Origin: Pisolithus tinctorius
Taxonomy: Eukaryota > Basidiomycota > Agaricomycetes > Boletales > Pisolithaceae
Length of the DNA stretch: 64,000 bases
NCBI GenBank assembly: GCA_024663395.1
Contig: JANFAH010000003.1
Span: 1,302,001-1,366,000, forward strand
Direction: 5' to 3'
The position numbers and the translations under genes are program-made. The notes under the pieces were generated by a model. That model was not told where the DNA came from. It did not search any database and saw only the letters and a list, made by a program, of their open reading frames with translations. Shown in pieces: positions 25,059 to 36,050 of the stretch (position 1 is the stretch's first letter; every line of letters starts with the position of its first letter).

Positions 25059-26976
25059 CTACTCATCCCTCAGTACTAACGGCTTGACAGTGCGGTTCCA
25101 GTTGTCGGCCCAGCTGCACCATTCCCCGTCCACGCTATCTGAACTTAGAAGAGCATCAGGAAGTTTCGCCGCTTCCCGAAGAGACGAACGAAGTGCCTCT
25201 AGTCGGGCAGAGTTGGGAAAAGACTTCAAAAGAGCCTAAGATGGAATGGTTAAAGATGCTTCGTATTGGGGTAAAGCCGACGCACTTCCATCTGATTCGC
25301 CAGTTCTCCCGACCCTTTGAATACCATGCCATTCCGACCACCTTTGACAAGTTCTGGGAGACTGTTGGATGGTGAAGTGAAGCCTGTTATCAACACAAAG
25401 CAACATACCATTTGAAATCAAGGGCGCAGACAGGTAACCCGCATCCGAACATATCTACCACCTTCATCGGCAAATCCAACGCAGACGAACTCGCATGCAG
25501 GCATATTCCCAAGTCTGCTGATCCTGGGAGATTCAATCGTTGGAACATGCGCGAACACGTTCAACAAACGTGAACTAACCCAACAGGAGCGGGTAGTCCT
25601 CCGCCTCAAGCCACAAGCTACTACACCTCACGAATTCCCACTGTTCCTGGAGCTTCAGCACTCTGGACATGTACATCGTCCGAAGAGGGCCTTTTCCAGT
25701 GATCACCATCCATATTTTTGGGAGTTTCCCCGACGAGGAAGATTCGAGATTGTTGTTAACTGTCCGCGCGCGCTCCTCGTATAACGCCAAAGCTTCCAGG
25801 AGGATGTTGAAGTCCTCATCAGGTGTCCACGAAGTACTGCTTATGAGTAAAGCAACTCTATCCTCACGTAACTTGGGCATATTTATTTGCGAATGCAGCG
25901 ACGAAACACGAGAGTCACGAGAAGGCCAACTTGTCGTCGTAAACTCAGTAGAGTATGGGGCATTGGGTTTCGGCAGAAAATCTTTCAGGACAGGATCTTT
26001 CAACGAAGGGCCGAGGCGGATAAAGAGCTAATGGGCGAATGTGAGCAGTGCGCCTACCAGAGGAATCTTGTTATATACCTCATGTACTTCGGGTGGCAAA
26101 CATCTATGGAAGTGGCTCGGAGGACGATCGTAAAGGACGGCCATTTTACCACTTCAAAACGGTCAGCCAACATGAAGCTATATAGACAAGTTTACGACGT
26201 ACACCAAGTTCCAATCATTCACGAGGTGGTCACGCATAGCCTCAGTAACGAATAAGTGGGCATATGCAGAACGCCCAAAAATCTTCTCAAATCTGCTTCA
26301 CAGTCAGCTCAGCAGTCCGAATACTGTGGTGTCACATACCGTTTAGCAATCATTACAAACGGATGGGCGTGGCCCAGCTTTAGAGCCAGGATGCTATGCC
26401 CAAGATTGTGCCAATCAATGATGACTTTGGTTGCTCGGACCCGACCTACAAGCCATACAAGGGCAAGTGTAGGGATACTGGGTGGGTTCTACAACGAAGT
26501 TAGATAGGCCTGCATGTCAGGAGTGTGGGAAGCGAACGAACCTGCACCACGATGAATTCTGGTGGATGAGTCATGGAAAACATCAGTGTGTACAGAATGC
26601 TAAATGTCTGGTACACTATCTTGACCAAAGCAGAGAGTCCAAATGACACCTTCCCGACGAACGTCGGAGGTTCAGGTAGGTAGTGGAGGTGCACGTGGGG
26701 CAAAGAAGTGAGGGATGGAACTGGTTTCGAGCCTAATCGCAGACAATCTCATTAGCTGAAGTCGTTCTCTTTCTGTTGCATACCTCTATATCCGATGAGG
26801 TAGGTTCTGAATCCGAGTTTTGCAAAGCTCTCCGCATGATACATCATCCTCGGGCTGCGTCCCACATCGCCGAGGACGATAATGGCGACAGTGTGTTGTG
26901 CCGGCCGCCGCCTCAGATAGCGAGAAATAGGAATAGCAGCTGCAATCAAAAGACTGCAGGTAAGAAGGGTGTTCAT
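25059..26976 (-). CDS. ALG1: Chitobiosyldiphosphodolichol beta-1,4-mannosyltransferase Alg1
   Basis: Alg1 adds the first mannose to the lipid-linked oligosaccharide on the cytosolic face of the ER (N-glycosylation). The N-terminus has a membrane segment ([18 protein letters not shown]) and then [20 protein letters not shown], the Alg1 signature. [20 protein letters not shown], the GT-B domain segments and [20 protein letters not shown] follow. Then come [37 protein letters not shown] and [17 protein letters not shown], with the E-x7-E type acceptor/donor region intact. Introns near 25255-25302 and 25354-25410 join QME to ALLKSFPNS and DFK to CLPEL. The stop is at 25059-25061 after VKPLVLRDE. 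The start ATG at 26976 is the only one ahead of the membrane segment. The spliced gene appears intact. Confidence 0.9.
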
Positions 26977-27095
26977 CCGAGTAGCTTGGAGTCGAGTTGA
27001 TTGAAATACATACCAGTTACAGTATCCGTACGCTGACGTAAGCTAGATTTAGCTTACCAACTTCAAGTTCTTAGTTCCCTCTGACTTGTATCGAC
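26977..27095. promoter_or_regulatory. Bidirectional promoter between alg1 and nfu1
   Basis: The two start codons are only 119 bases apart and point away from each other, so both promoters and 5' leaders must share this segment. No TATA box is evident. Confidence 0.55.
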
Positions 27096-28057
27096 ATGCA
27101 GCGTTCGACGAGACATCTTAGGGCCGTTCTCAAGGCCAGACCGAACCCAAGAACCTGTCTCGCCATAAGTCCGTCATGCAAAAGACACGCCTCCTCGGCC
27201 ACACGTGCTGGCCCATCGTTGGTAACACTTCCCCTCGGGATGCTCACACGAAGTCCGACGTTCCCATCTAGTGCAAACTTTCAGCAAAGTGAATATTTTC
27301 ACCTCCTTCCGGGTGTTATTAACTTATTTCTTTCACTAGGACGCTCCATGTTCATACAGACGGAAACGACGCCTAACGAAGATTCGCTGAAATTTATACC
27401 AGGAGTGAGTGTCATGGGCGAAGGAGCTGCCGAATTTCTCGACACCCGATCTGCTATAAAATCGCCTTTGGCCGTTCGGCTTATGGGTATCGAGGGTGTT
27501 AAGGGTGTGTTCTACGGACCAGACTTCGTCACCGTGTCAAAAGAGGCGGAGACGACGTGGTCGGTGATCAAGCCGGAGGTCTACTCGACATTAATGGAAC
27601 ACTTTTCTTCTGGCATGCCCCTCTTTCGGACGCAAGAGGACAGAGACGAAGCTGGACCTCAAGATACACGGATCCTCGACACGGACTCGGAGACCGTGGC
27701 GATGATCAAGGAGTTGCTGGAGACACGAGTACGACCCGCGATCATGGAAGACGGTGGAGATATAGAGTATCGTGGTTTTGGAGAGGATGGATGCGTCAAA
27801 ATCAAATTAAAGGGAAGTTGTAGGGGATGTTCTTCAAGCACGGTGACGCTCAAATCAGGGATAGAGAGGATGCTGATGCATTACATCCCGGAGGTGACAG
27901 GTGTCGAACAGGTGAGGGCGCCGAGCGGTCTGTATGTATGTGGTACTGAGTGTTTCTAGGTGTTGGATGAGGAAGAGATCATCGCGCAGAGCGAGCTGGA
28001 AAAGCTAGAGCAGCGCCTGGCTAGGGAGAAGGAGAGGCCGAGAGAAGGGCACGAGTA
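27096..28057 (+). CDS. NFU1: Mitochondrial iron-sulfur scaffold/carrier Nfu1
   Basis: Nfu1 delivers [4Fe-4S] clusters to mitochondrial enzymes such as lipoate synthase. The protein begins with an Arg-rich, Ser-rich presequence. The Nfu N domain follows (FIQTETTPNEDSLKFIPGVS, SPLAVRLMGIEGVKGVFYGP), and then the C-terminal NifU-like domain (MIKELLETRVRPAIMEDGGD) with the cluster motif CRGCSSS near 27825. Introns at about 27293-27342 and 27919-27959 are inferred; the second joins VEQ to VLDEEEI and leads to a charged tail ending at TAG 28055-28057. Both cluster cysteines are present. It is divergent from alg1. Confidence 0.93.
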
Positions 28058-28542
28058 GGTTGGTTAACGTGTTGTGTTGATCGTAAGCTGATGAGTAGGG
28101 ACAGGATGGCGAAGTATATGTCTGTTTAATGGTCTTGTACGCATACATGCCCGAATGGGTGTGATCACCGAGGAATGAACGTCCTGAAACCTGGGGCAGA
28201 TTGGAGATGTTTCGTGAGAGTGGACTGTAGATCGCCGTCTTTGACTTCAGGATCGCTTGGAAGCAGCAGCAGTAGGGAGACGGGGACGACGCCCTTTGTC
28301 GGGGCGAAGATTTTGTTTTTCCAGTCCTATTGCGACATTGTTGGACCGAATGGCTTGTTGGAGTTCGAACACCTGTATTTGGGACGTTGACCTGGTTGGG
28401 CGTGAACGACACGTCCCGGGACTGGTGTAGAGCAAAGGGGTTCTTCGCAGCGACAGTGGTATTCATATGTCAAACCAACGCTATGTATAAGGTGATGAAT
28501 GTGGCCGTCTGCAACCGATAAAGGTATGTAGGCGGGAGAGTT
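28058..28542. other. Intergenic, 3' of nfu1
   Basis: No supported gene. A minus-strand open stretch near 28150-28380 (TKGVVPVSLLLLLPSDPEVK) looks protein-like and may be a 3' part of the relic at 28543-28960. Confidence 0.4.
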
Positions 28543-28960
28543 TCATGGGGCAGTCCGTGGTGCTGTTGAATGGAATACAATAGATGACCAGATCCAGGAC
28601 AGATCAAGCATTGCCTGGTGCCATCTCTGGCCATATGGGTTGGGCATCGGCAGAGGAGACAGGAACGATCTCGTAGAGCACCACCAACCCATCGCCAGTA
28701 GCCCAGTTATGCACTTGATAGTATTGTAGGACACTCGCAGGCATACCCCGTGGCGCATGCTGATCATTTGGCGTGTCGCCTGTAACTCTTGGCAGATGTT
28801 TCTTGTATATTCACTCGTTCTTGTTCGATGGCACCAAAGTGCCAACTCTAGTCTTCCATCAAAGGTCTCAAGCAGTTCCTCTTCAGATGCGGCATCCAGG
28901 CGGGCCGGTCATTCTAAAAAGGGAATGCCCCTGTTCCATCGGAGTTTGAATAGTACTTGA
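28543..28960 (-). pseudogene. Relic of an uncharacterised protein gene
   Basis: The minus strand contains protein-like segments in different frames: IPFLE, then TGA in place of an expected Trp, then PARLDAASEEELLETFDGRL, ELALWCHRTRTSEYTRNICQ and, after a frame change with no plausible intron, PRGMPASVLQYYQVHNWATG and DGLVVLYEIVPVSSADAQP ending at a TGA near 28595. I do not recognise the family. The in-frame stop and frame change suggest decay rather than splicing. Confidence 0.4.
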
Positions 28961-29018
28961 GTGAGTGTGGCACGTGATGAGTGTGGTCTTGGTTATCCCG
29001 TCGTGGTAATGCAACCGT
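28961..29018 (+). promoter_or_regulatory. Short 5' flank of mdv1
   Basis: Only about 60 bases separate the relic from the mdv1 start codon, so the mdv1 promoter must overlap the relic. Confidence 0.3.
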
Positions 29019-31624
29019 ATGGCTTCCGGCTCCAAGTCCAAGTCTGCTGAAGATAGGAAGGAACCAGTCTATACGGCAGACGGACATAGCTCCTCTGCAG
29101 CCTCCCAGTCTAAACTAGCATTCATGTCGAATACCCTCCTCGCTCCCTTTGCACACAAGAAGGCCGACTCCACGCGCATTCTTTCCGACCGTGAGCTGGT
29201 TTATATTCAGTGTGGTCATGACTTACCTCTTTGTACTCGTGACTTAGTTGCTCCGGTCATCATGACACCGCGGATGATGAATGCAGCGGCGACAGTCACT
29301 TCCCGCTCGCGTGGAGGCATTAATGGTGTTCTGAAAGGAAGCTCTCGCATGGACTTTGCTGCCCTCGGGCGCGCCCCGATGCGTCTAACTCTCGGTGCCC
29401 GCCGCGTCACCTCACGCGACCTGCAGATTGTCGAAGCAAAGGAAGAGCTCCTCGGTGCTGAGGTACCCGAACCAGAGGGCATTGCGTCAGACGTGAGCCT
29501 TCTCCGTGGATTTAATGCGACGATTCCGAGCTCGGACTGTAATAGAACAAGGAGACGACAGGTGCGGAATGTGGATACACGCAACGTCGGATTAAAGCGG
29601 GGATTGCTCACGAGGGGTATTACCGACGAAGGGGGGGAACCACCGAGTGGAACTAGCGAAGATGGTACTGCAGTGGTTGGTCCTGGGAAGAGGAAGTCGA
29701 AGAGGAGGCCACGGGAGAGCTTGAGCACAACAAAACTACTCGGAAAGGACGAACTCTCACGACAGGCGCAGGAGATCATCCGGGACAAGGAGAACATATT
29801 TGTTCGCCGGGTTAGTAAATCTCTATGGATAGTTGTACTTTGCTGATATCGCGAACAGAGCCTGATCACAAGTGAAATCGCCGAAGTAGACAGCAAGATC
29901 ATGGCTCTGAACGAAATAAGACACCAGTTAGAACGTGACCTTCTGAAGACTCAGGAAGATGAATTGGAACTTGATGATGAACGTGTGTCCTTTCAGCTCA
30001 CTTCCCTGTCCCACGTCTTATTTTAAATCAGTGCAAGGAGTACGTGAACGCTTGGAGTTTGAGGAACTATCGTCGAAGCAACAGAAAGCTACGCCTGTTC
30101 ATACTACGCACGTCGCTCCCTCGCGCCGTCGCAAAGGTATAGTATCTGGCTTGTCGTAAACGTCCGTATTCATCAAGTATTTTACAGGCCCTGTCTTCTT
30201 GCCTTCTGAACACGATGAACTGCCACCGGCTGTGGCTTTCATGGTATGCAACTGACGTCCTTTTTTGTGTATTTTTTAAAAATCTGTTCATTTTTTCCAA
30301 AGACTCTCGAAAGCCACATTTCGCCTGTAACTGCTCTCGATTTCTCAGAACCGTATGGTGTACTCGTCAGCTCTTCCCAAGACGACACACAACCCCGCGT
30401 TTGGGATCTGATGACTGGTTCTGAGATAGGTCGGCTACGAGGGCATCGTGGGACAGTGAAGTGCATACAGGTCGAGGATAATCTCTGTCTCACCGGTTCG
30501 GATGATGGCTCTGCTCGGTTGTGGAATCTTAGAGCTGTCGACGATGACTGGGAAGAGGCGACCTTGAGTGATGTGGCTGAAGAAGACGGAGACAACGACG
30601 GAGAACTTGTCGAAAAACCCAATAGCATCCGGTGCAGTAACTCGAGTCAAGCGAGTACAGACGATGACGGTCCCTGTTTACGTCGTCTAGAAGGACATAG
30701 CAAGGCAGTCACTGCCTTGTATTTCGAGGATGACTGTCTGGTACATCATTCCCTTGCTTCTCTCTGTGGGGAATGTGACTGATTTGAAATAGGTTACTGG
30801 TGCATCGGACAAGACACTGCGCCAGTGGGATCTGACCACAGGACAGTGTGTTCTAACAATGGACATTCTTTGGGCGATTTCGCACTCTTCAGTTGGTGCA
30901 GCTGGTGTCTTGTCCTCCACTCCACTTTTTCCGGGATTGGCGGCAGCGGGGGCTAATTTCGCAGTCCCCACGCCGCCACATGCGGATGGTAGCTGGGAGA
31001 TGTACGAAGATTTCGTGGGCGCTGTACAATTCTGGGGGTACGCCCTTGTAAGCGGCAGCGGCGACGGTGCGGTAAGAATGTGGGACAGTGAGTCGTCCGC
31101 CCAATTATGACGCACGTGGATAGAATGACATGATCGATTGTAACAGTGCGCACCGGACAAGCTCACCGAACACTTACAGGTCACACCGGCCCCGTGACCT
31201 GCCTGCAATTTGACGAAGTCCATATTGTCAGTGGTAGTCTTGACAAGTCCATACGGGTACGTGTCCAAATTGCGAAGTAGGTAAAGGGTGATGCTGAAGG
31301 CACTGACAGATATGGGATGTTCGCACTGGTGGCACGTTTGAGACGATCGAGTATGATCATGGGGTGAGTTGCTTGCAGTTCGACTCGCGCAAGGTTATTG
31401 CTGCCACCGGTGAAAACGGCATCAAGGTAGGCACTGTTCCACGATTTTTTTTTTTTTTTTTTCACTCTGTAACTTCCTCGTGGCAGATATATAACCGCAC
31501 GACGATGCAACATTCAACGTTGACCACTAATGGCCACACCCGGCCCGTCGAGCGGTTACGATACATGGACAGGTATCTCGTATCAGGTGGGCGTGACGCT
31601 ACGGTCAAGGTATGGACGCTTTGA
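29019..31624 (+). CDS. MDV1: Mitochondrial division WD40 adaptor Mdv1
   Basis: Mdv1 bridges Fis1 on the mitochondrial outer membrane and the dynamin Dnm1 during fission. The N-terminal half is Ser/Arg-rich and helical. A coiled coil follows ([36 protein letters not shown]) over two exons near 29860-30090. At least six WD40 repeats come next: [86 protein letters not shown] and a last repeat ending DATVKVWTL. The stop is at 31622-31624. Introns are short; one near 31426-31486 carries an 18-T run. The order (extension, coiled coil, C-terminal propeller) matches Mdv1/Caf4. The start ATG at 29019 opens [12 protein letters not shown]. Confidence 0.88.
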
Positions 31625-31826
31625 GGGCTTGGTTAATTTAACAGTTACGCCTCCACTACGGAGTGTGATCGTGAATACCATTAAGCAGTTTATCTCTCGG
31701 TAATATCGGTAGATCTGCAATACATGTAGCATACACATTTGACTTCCCTGGCTTGTCACGTGAGCGCGCCGTCATTGATATGCCTCATCGACCGACGCGT
31801 TCGCCGCACACAACTGTGTTTTATCC

Positions 31827-34128
31827 ATGCTGCCTGTCCAGGACACCCACGGGAACGCTCGTTCAGGCATTCCGATGCCGTCTACAGTGAAGAAAGCGCC
31901 GCCGTCATCAGTACGGATGAGTCTGTCTGGACCAGCGTTGCGCGCGCCATACTTCCCTCCAGCGGGTTCTGGTCCAAGCTCGAATCCACGACACTCTGTC
32001 TACAGATCTCAGAATGCCAACCCACTTCTACAAAGCACCTCAAAGCCACATTACGGAAGAACACCTCTTCACAAGTGAGCAGCCTGTCATTGATTCTGTG
32101 TGACATCGCGTTCATCCACACAATCGCGTACTCCGACTCCATTACACAGTTCTACGCGGCGTGGATCGATATGGACAGGCAACGCTGTCCTCGCCGCTCC
32201 GTCTGGGAGCCAAACACTGAAAGATCCCCGGCCCATACGCGAACGCGCCTACCAATCAAAGATGCGTCAAGAGATTTTCTCCTGGCTTCATGCCACGGGC
32301 TATGAGATCTCGATGCAAACCTTGACGAGCATCACTGGAAAGGACTATCGTGCCATGTTTCAACACCTCGTGAATCTCATCGACCCCTGTTATCCATTTG
32401 AACCCAAAGCACGATTCGAGGACGAGTTTCAACCGGCGTTGAGGGCACTTCGGTATCCGTTTGTCTCACAGATAGACAATAAGTGGCTGGCGGCACCAGG
32501 AAGCATGCATTCATGGCCTGCACTTCTTGCAGTACTACATTGGCTAGTGGACACAGGCAAGGTGCGGCGTGTCTGTTACTTGTTTACACCCCTCATATGA
32601 ACTCCACGCGTTGTCTCAGGCACGATTACAGTACTTGGAAAGTGACGACCCGACACTCCAAAATATAGAGAGAATACCGGAAGAATTCCACGAGCCTATG
32701 CACCACCAAGCACTAGCTTTCGAATATTTTTCCGAAGCGTATATCGCATTCTTCCATGGCGCCGATGTATTCACGGAGCAGGACAAAGTACTCGAAGCTC
32801 GCTACGGTGAAATAACTGGTTCTGTTGCCTGAATCTCGTTCTCATGCGTTGTGACAGCAAAGAAGAACGAGAGAGTGCTGAATGATTTGGAAGAACAAAA
32901 GGAACAGCTTACTCAACTGCATGCGGAGTTTGCTCAGCTGCAAACTTCAGGGGTAAGGAGGGTGATGCTCCCTGGTACTACTTCCTCACAAACTCTTCCA
33001 GGCACCTCTGGAGAAACTTCAGAAGACCCATGGCTACCTGGTCAGCGATCGAGCTAAATTTCATGACGTTCTTCAGAGGTTTGAGGGTAGGAAGAAGCAC
33101 CTGATCGACACCATCGCACACGAGAAAGAAGAATTGAATCTGCGAAGTACGGTTTTTCATTGCCCCTTGTGTTTTCACTAACCCTTTTCGTAGTCGCGAA
33201 CCTCGAACAGCTCGAAAGCGAGCACAACAAACTACTTGACACTGTGAAAGCTCAAAATCTCACACCCGAGGAGGTGGCGCGTATGAACAGCGATCACGAG
33301 ACGTTATCGCGAAACCTCGTAGAGCTTAAACAGAAGATATCCGAAACTCAGAAAACTGTCATGTCGTTGGAAGTGAAGATGACGAACCACGGAGCAGCCG
33401 CAGAGGAGGCACTGGACCTGTATACAAATTTATTATCATCCCTTGGATTATTCCCACCGCTATCGCCCCCCTTCGAAGGTGTCGACCTTACTCTCCAGCT
33501 CAATCTGGCAACAACAAACGTGTCACAATTGTTGATTGGCGAAGATATACGCAAAGTTATCAAACCTACGTTAAATGCTGTTGCGGAACTGAAACGGACA
33601 GAGCGCGCCGAAGTAGAGAGCGAAAGAATCAAAGTGGACAATGATCTCGACCAGTTGACTTTGGAATGCGAAAACATACACGAAGAAGTGAGGGAAGTAG
33701 AGAAAAAAGTAGTGGTTTTGAACGAGCAAGCAGACGAGCTTCGCGATGTGAGTGGGGCAATCTTGCTGTACGTCTTGACGCCTATAATTTGGTTAAATAG
33801 GCTGCCCAGCAAGAATCGATGGTTAGCAATGCAGAGGCAGCTCGGCTGGAGAGGGAACTGGCCCACGCGCGCACAGCAGCATTATCGAGCGGGATGGGCG
33901 TGAAATCTCGGTTACAGGCGTTACAATTTGAGTAAGCGATCTACTTGCACCACTGAGCTGGCTTCCTCACTGTCTGTTAGCTATCGAGAGCAACAAGCAA
34001 AGATAGCACGCCTCAAGGACGAGACCATTCGGGCGATCGCCAAGAACAGCAACGAAATTGCTTTGTTTAAAGAGGAAGTATCATCACGTCTGAGAAAGCT
34101 TAGGGACTTCGTTGAAGAGGGAGGGTAA
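31827..34128 (+). CDS. NDC80: Kinetochore protein Ndc80 (Hec1)
   Basis: Ndc80 is the main microtubule-binding subunit of the Ndc80 kinetochore complex. The protein starts with a disordered, basic Ser-rich tail. The calponin-homology domain follows (LKDPRPIRERAYQSKMRQEI, GYEISMQTLTSITGKDYRAM, and the PGSMHSWPALLAVLHWLV block). The rest is a long coiled coil (KKNERVLNDLEEQKEQLTQL, LEQLESEHNKLLDTVKAQNL, then a middle interruption LFPPLSPPFEGVDL near 33450, and further heptads) ending RKLRDFVEEGG. Introns are inferred near 32068-32150, 32561-32619, 32809-32858, 32953-33000, 33148-33194, 33747-33800 and 33933-33979. The ATG at 31827 gives the longest in-frame tail. Confidence 0.93.
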
Positions 34129-34816
34129 ACCGCAAGTATGATAGGGTTCAGGGTTAAGGGTTAAGGAACGTCGTTCCCACACATGCCGCGACAGTGGGGC
34201 TAGTTGAAACAGCCATCACAATCGCTGGTAAGCACAGCATGGCAGGGTGCATTCTTCATAATCGGCTTCGTGCTTGTTCTTAGAGATAAGGCCACATGGG
34301 GACAACATCTCACCAGCGCCAGTCAGAACTTGCCTCGCTTGGCGGCCCCTGACGTTCGAAAACCGTATTAATGCAGAAGGCAACCCCTTAACAGGAACTT
34401 GATAAGAGAAGAGTGGAGACAGGTGGGGGACACTACAGTACCAAGTCGAAGTGAGGCGTCTGCATTTGACGCTTCTTACTAAGAATTACAACCATAGTTG
34501 GTGGCTATGAAAACTAAGTTACGCGGCGTCTTCCGACACAGCGGTACAAAGGCCTTCTTGTACTACCCGGATAGCGGGCGTGGTCGTAATGCCGGTAACC
34601 CTTCCCTAAGTGATACGTTCACCACAGGAACAATTGCATCTCAGCGCTGAGCTCTTTATGCGAGCCGTGTATGGACGACAGGGCCCCACAAACTAATTTT
34701 GGGGGACTCCACTTTGTTTTCCCACCCGAAGGTGCCCTCTTTTTGGGAGGCTATAAAACTCTCATGCCTGGAAGGCAGTGCCCAACACGCAGCCGTTCTC
34801 TATCTGCTGATATACG
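34129..34816. other. Intergenic between ndc80 and the next gene
   Basis: No gene was recognised. Near the left end (34143-34166) is a short run of AGGGTTA-like units. The right end carries a TATA box. Confidence 0.5.
34752..34758 (+). promoter_or_regulatory. TATA box
   Basis: TATAAAA lies 59 bases upstream of the ATG at 34817, a usual distance for a fungal core promoter. Confidence 0.6.
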
Positions 34817-35722
34817 ATGAGTTCACTCTGGAGAGGCGTGCGCGCTAGAAACATCGACGTTGGTACGTCTAACTTCCGTCTTGGACGTTTTTGAGTGTGG
34901 AACTCAAGGACTCTTATCCATGTTTGGACCTCTACAGGCCAGTGGGGCTCTTGTCGCACAGCACTCTCGTCTGACAACGGGCGCATCCGCGCGTTCCACT
35001 CCTCCCCACGTGCCCTTACTCCGTCTGAGTCCTATGCAGTCGACGATCACACCGTTCCAGACTTCTACATTAGGCACAAACTGGGTCGCAAGGGAAACTC
35101 TAATCTGCCGTCGTCCTCTTCAGCAAGTTCAGTATCCCAGACTTTGTCGTCTTCCCAACTTCGAACGGACACGACTGCGGATCCAGCATCCGTTACCCAG
35201 CATGACAACCCATCAAGCCTAACCACGCGTTCAATCAAAGCCCGCAAACATGAGGAAGGCCCACTCATGAAACAACTTTTTGACTCGGTGCTTTCCGATC
35301 AGATTCTGGCGAGCACTCGCCGCCTCAAGGCCAAGATCCCGGTCGAGCACTACGACCGCACGCATGACCTTATACGTCACCCAAGTGGGTTTGTCGTTCC
35401 AGGCAACGGACATGCCAGTGCCAGCGACGCTGCGCGCGCCAAGGAGCACGCTCGGGACGAGGTAGAGGACCGCGCTGTGCAAACGACCAACGTCGCAGAG
35501 CGTGTGAGGGAGTCTGACTTGGACTCTGTGCATGCTGCGTGTGCGAGCACCCGTCCGCGGATGAGCAAAGTACCTTGCGAGGTTCGCGAACCAGATGGCA
35601 CGTTCAAGCATCCTAGTGGATTTGTCCCCCCCACTTCCGTTCAAGAGTTCGAACGCGTTGGCACCTGCGCCTGTGGAAGATGGTACCTACGAAGTGGTAG
35701 TCAGACAACGTATCCTTCATGA
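34817..35722 (+). CDS. Uncharacterised, probably mitochondrial protein
   Basis: The first exon starts MSSLWRGVRARNIDV; an intron (34863-34937) joins it to GQWGSCRTALSSD and IRAFHSSPRAL, a typical mitochondrial presequence with an RAFHSS cleavage-type motif. The body contains two similar blocks, DRTHDLIRHPSGFVVPG and DGTFKHPSGFVPP, and a helical segment LMKQLFDSVLSDQILASTRR. The end is Cys-containing (RVGTCACGRWYLRSGSQT). I do not recognise a named family. The twin HPSGFV motifs suggest an internal repeat. A TATA box precedes the gene. Confidence 0.6.
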
Positions 35723-36050
35723 TTCAGGTCGCTAGATTCAGTCAAAGTTACATTTTATGGCAACACTAGTTTATCAAATTACAGCGTCGCTTGTAGCCGT
35801 ACATACTTCGTCCTGCAGTCCAACATAAAGGGGAGAAACACTTCAGTGTACATTAGTGTAAACGCTCTTGAATTCACTCATTTCTTTTCGCTTTGTACTT
35901 CTCGAGGTCATACCCATAATGGAAGTAGTATTATTGCTGCAAACTGTAGACGAACGAAAACATACCACTAGAGCAAGAGAATCTGAGCAGTGGCAGGACA
36001 AATATTCAACTGAGGCGTAGAGAAGACTAACAAGCTATTTATGGTACCTG
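35723..36050. other. Convergent 3' flanks
   Basis: About 330 bases between two gene ends that face each other. No feature seen. Confidence 0.5.

Noticed and set aside
31444..31462. 18-T run as a terminator or repeat
   Set aside because: It lies inside an mdv1 intron as a long pyrimidine tract before the acceptor.
34143..34166. AGGGTTA-like repeats resembling telomere sequence
   Set aside because: Only about three imperfect units, with seven-base spacing unlike the fungal TTAGGG repeat; too short to call an interstitial telomere.
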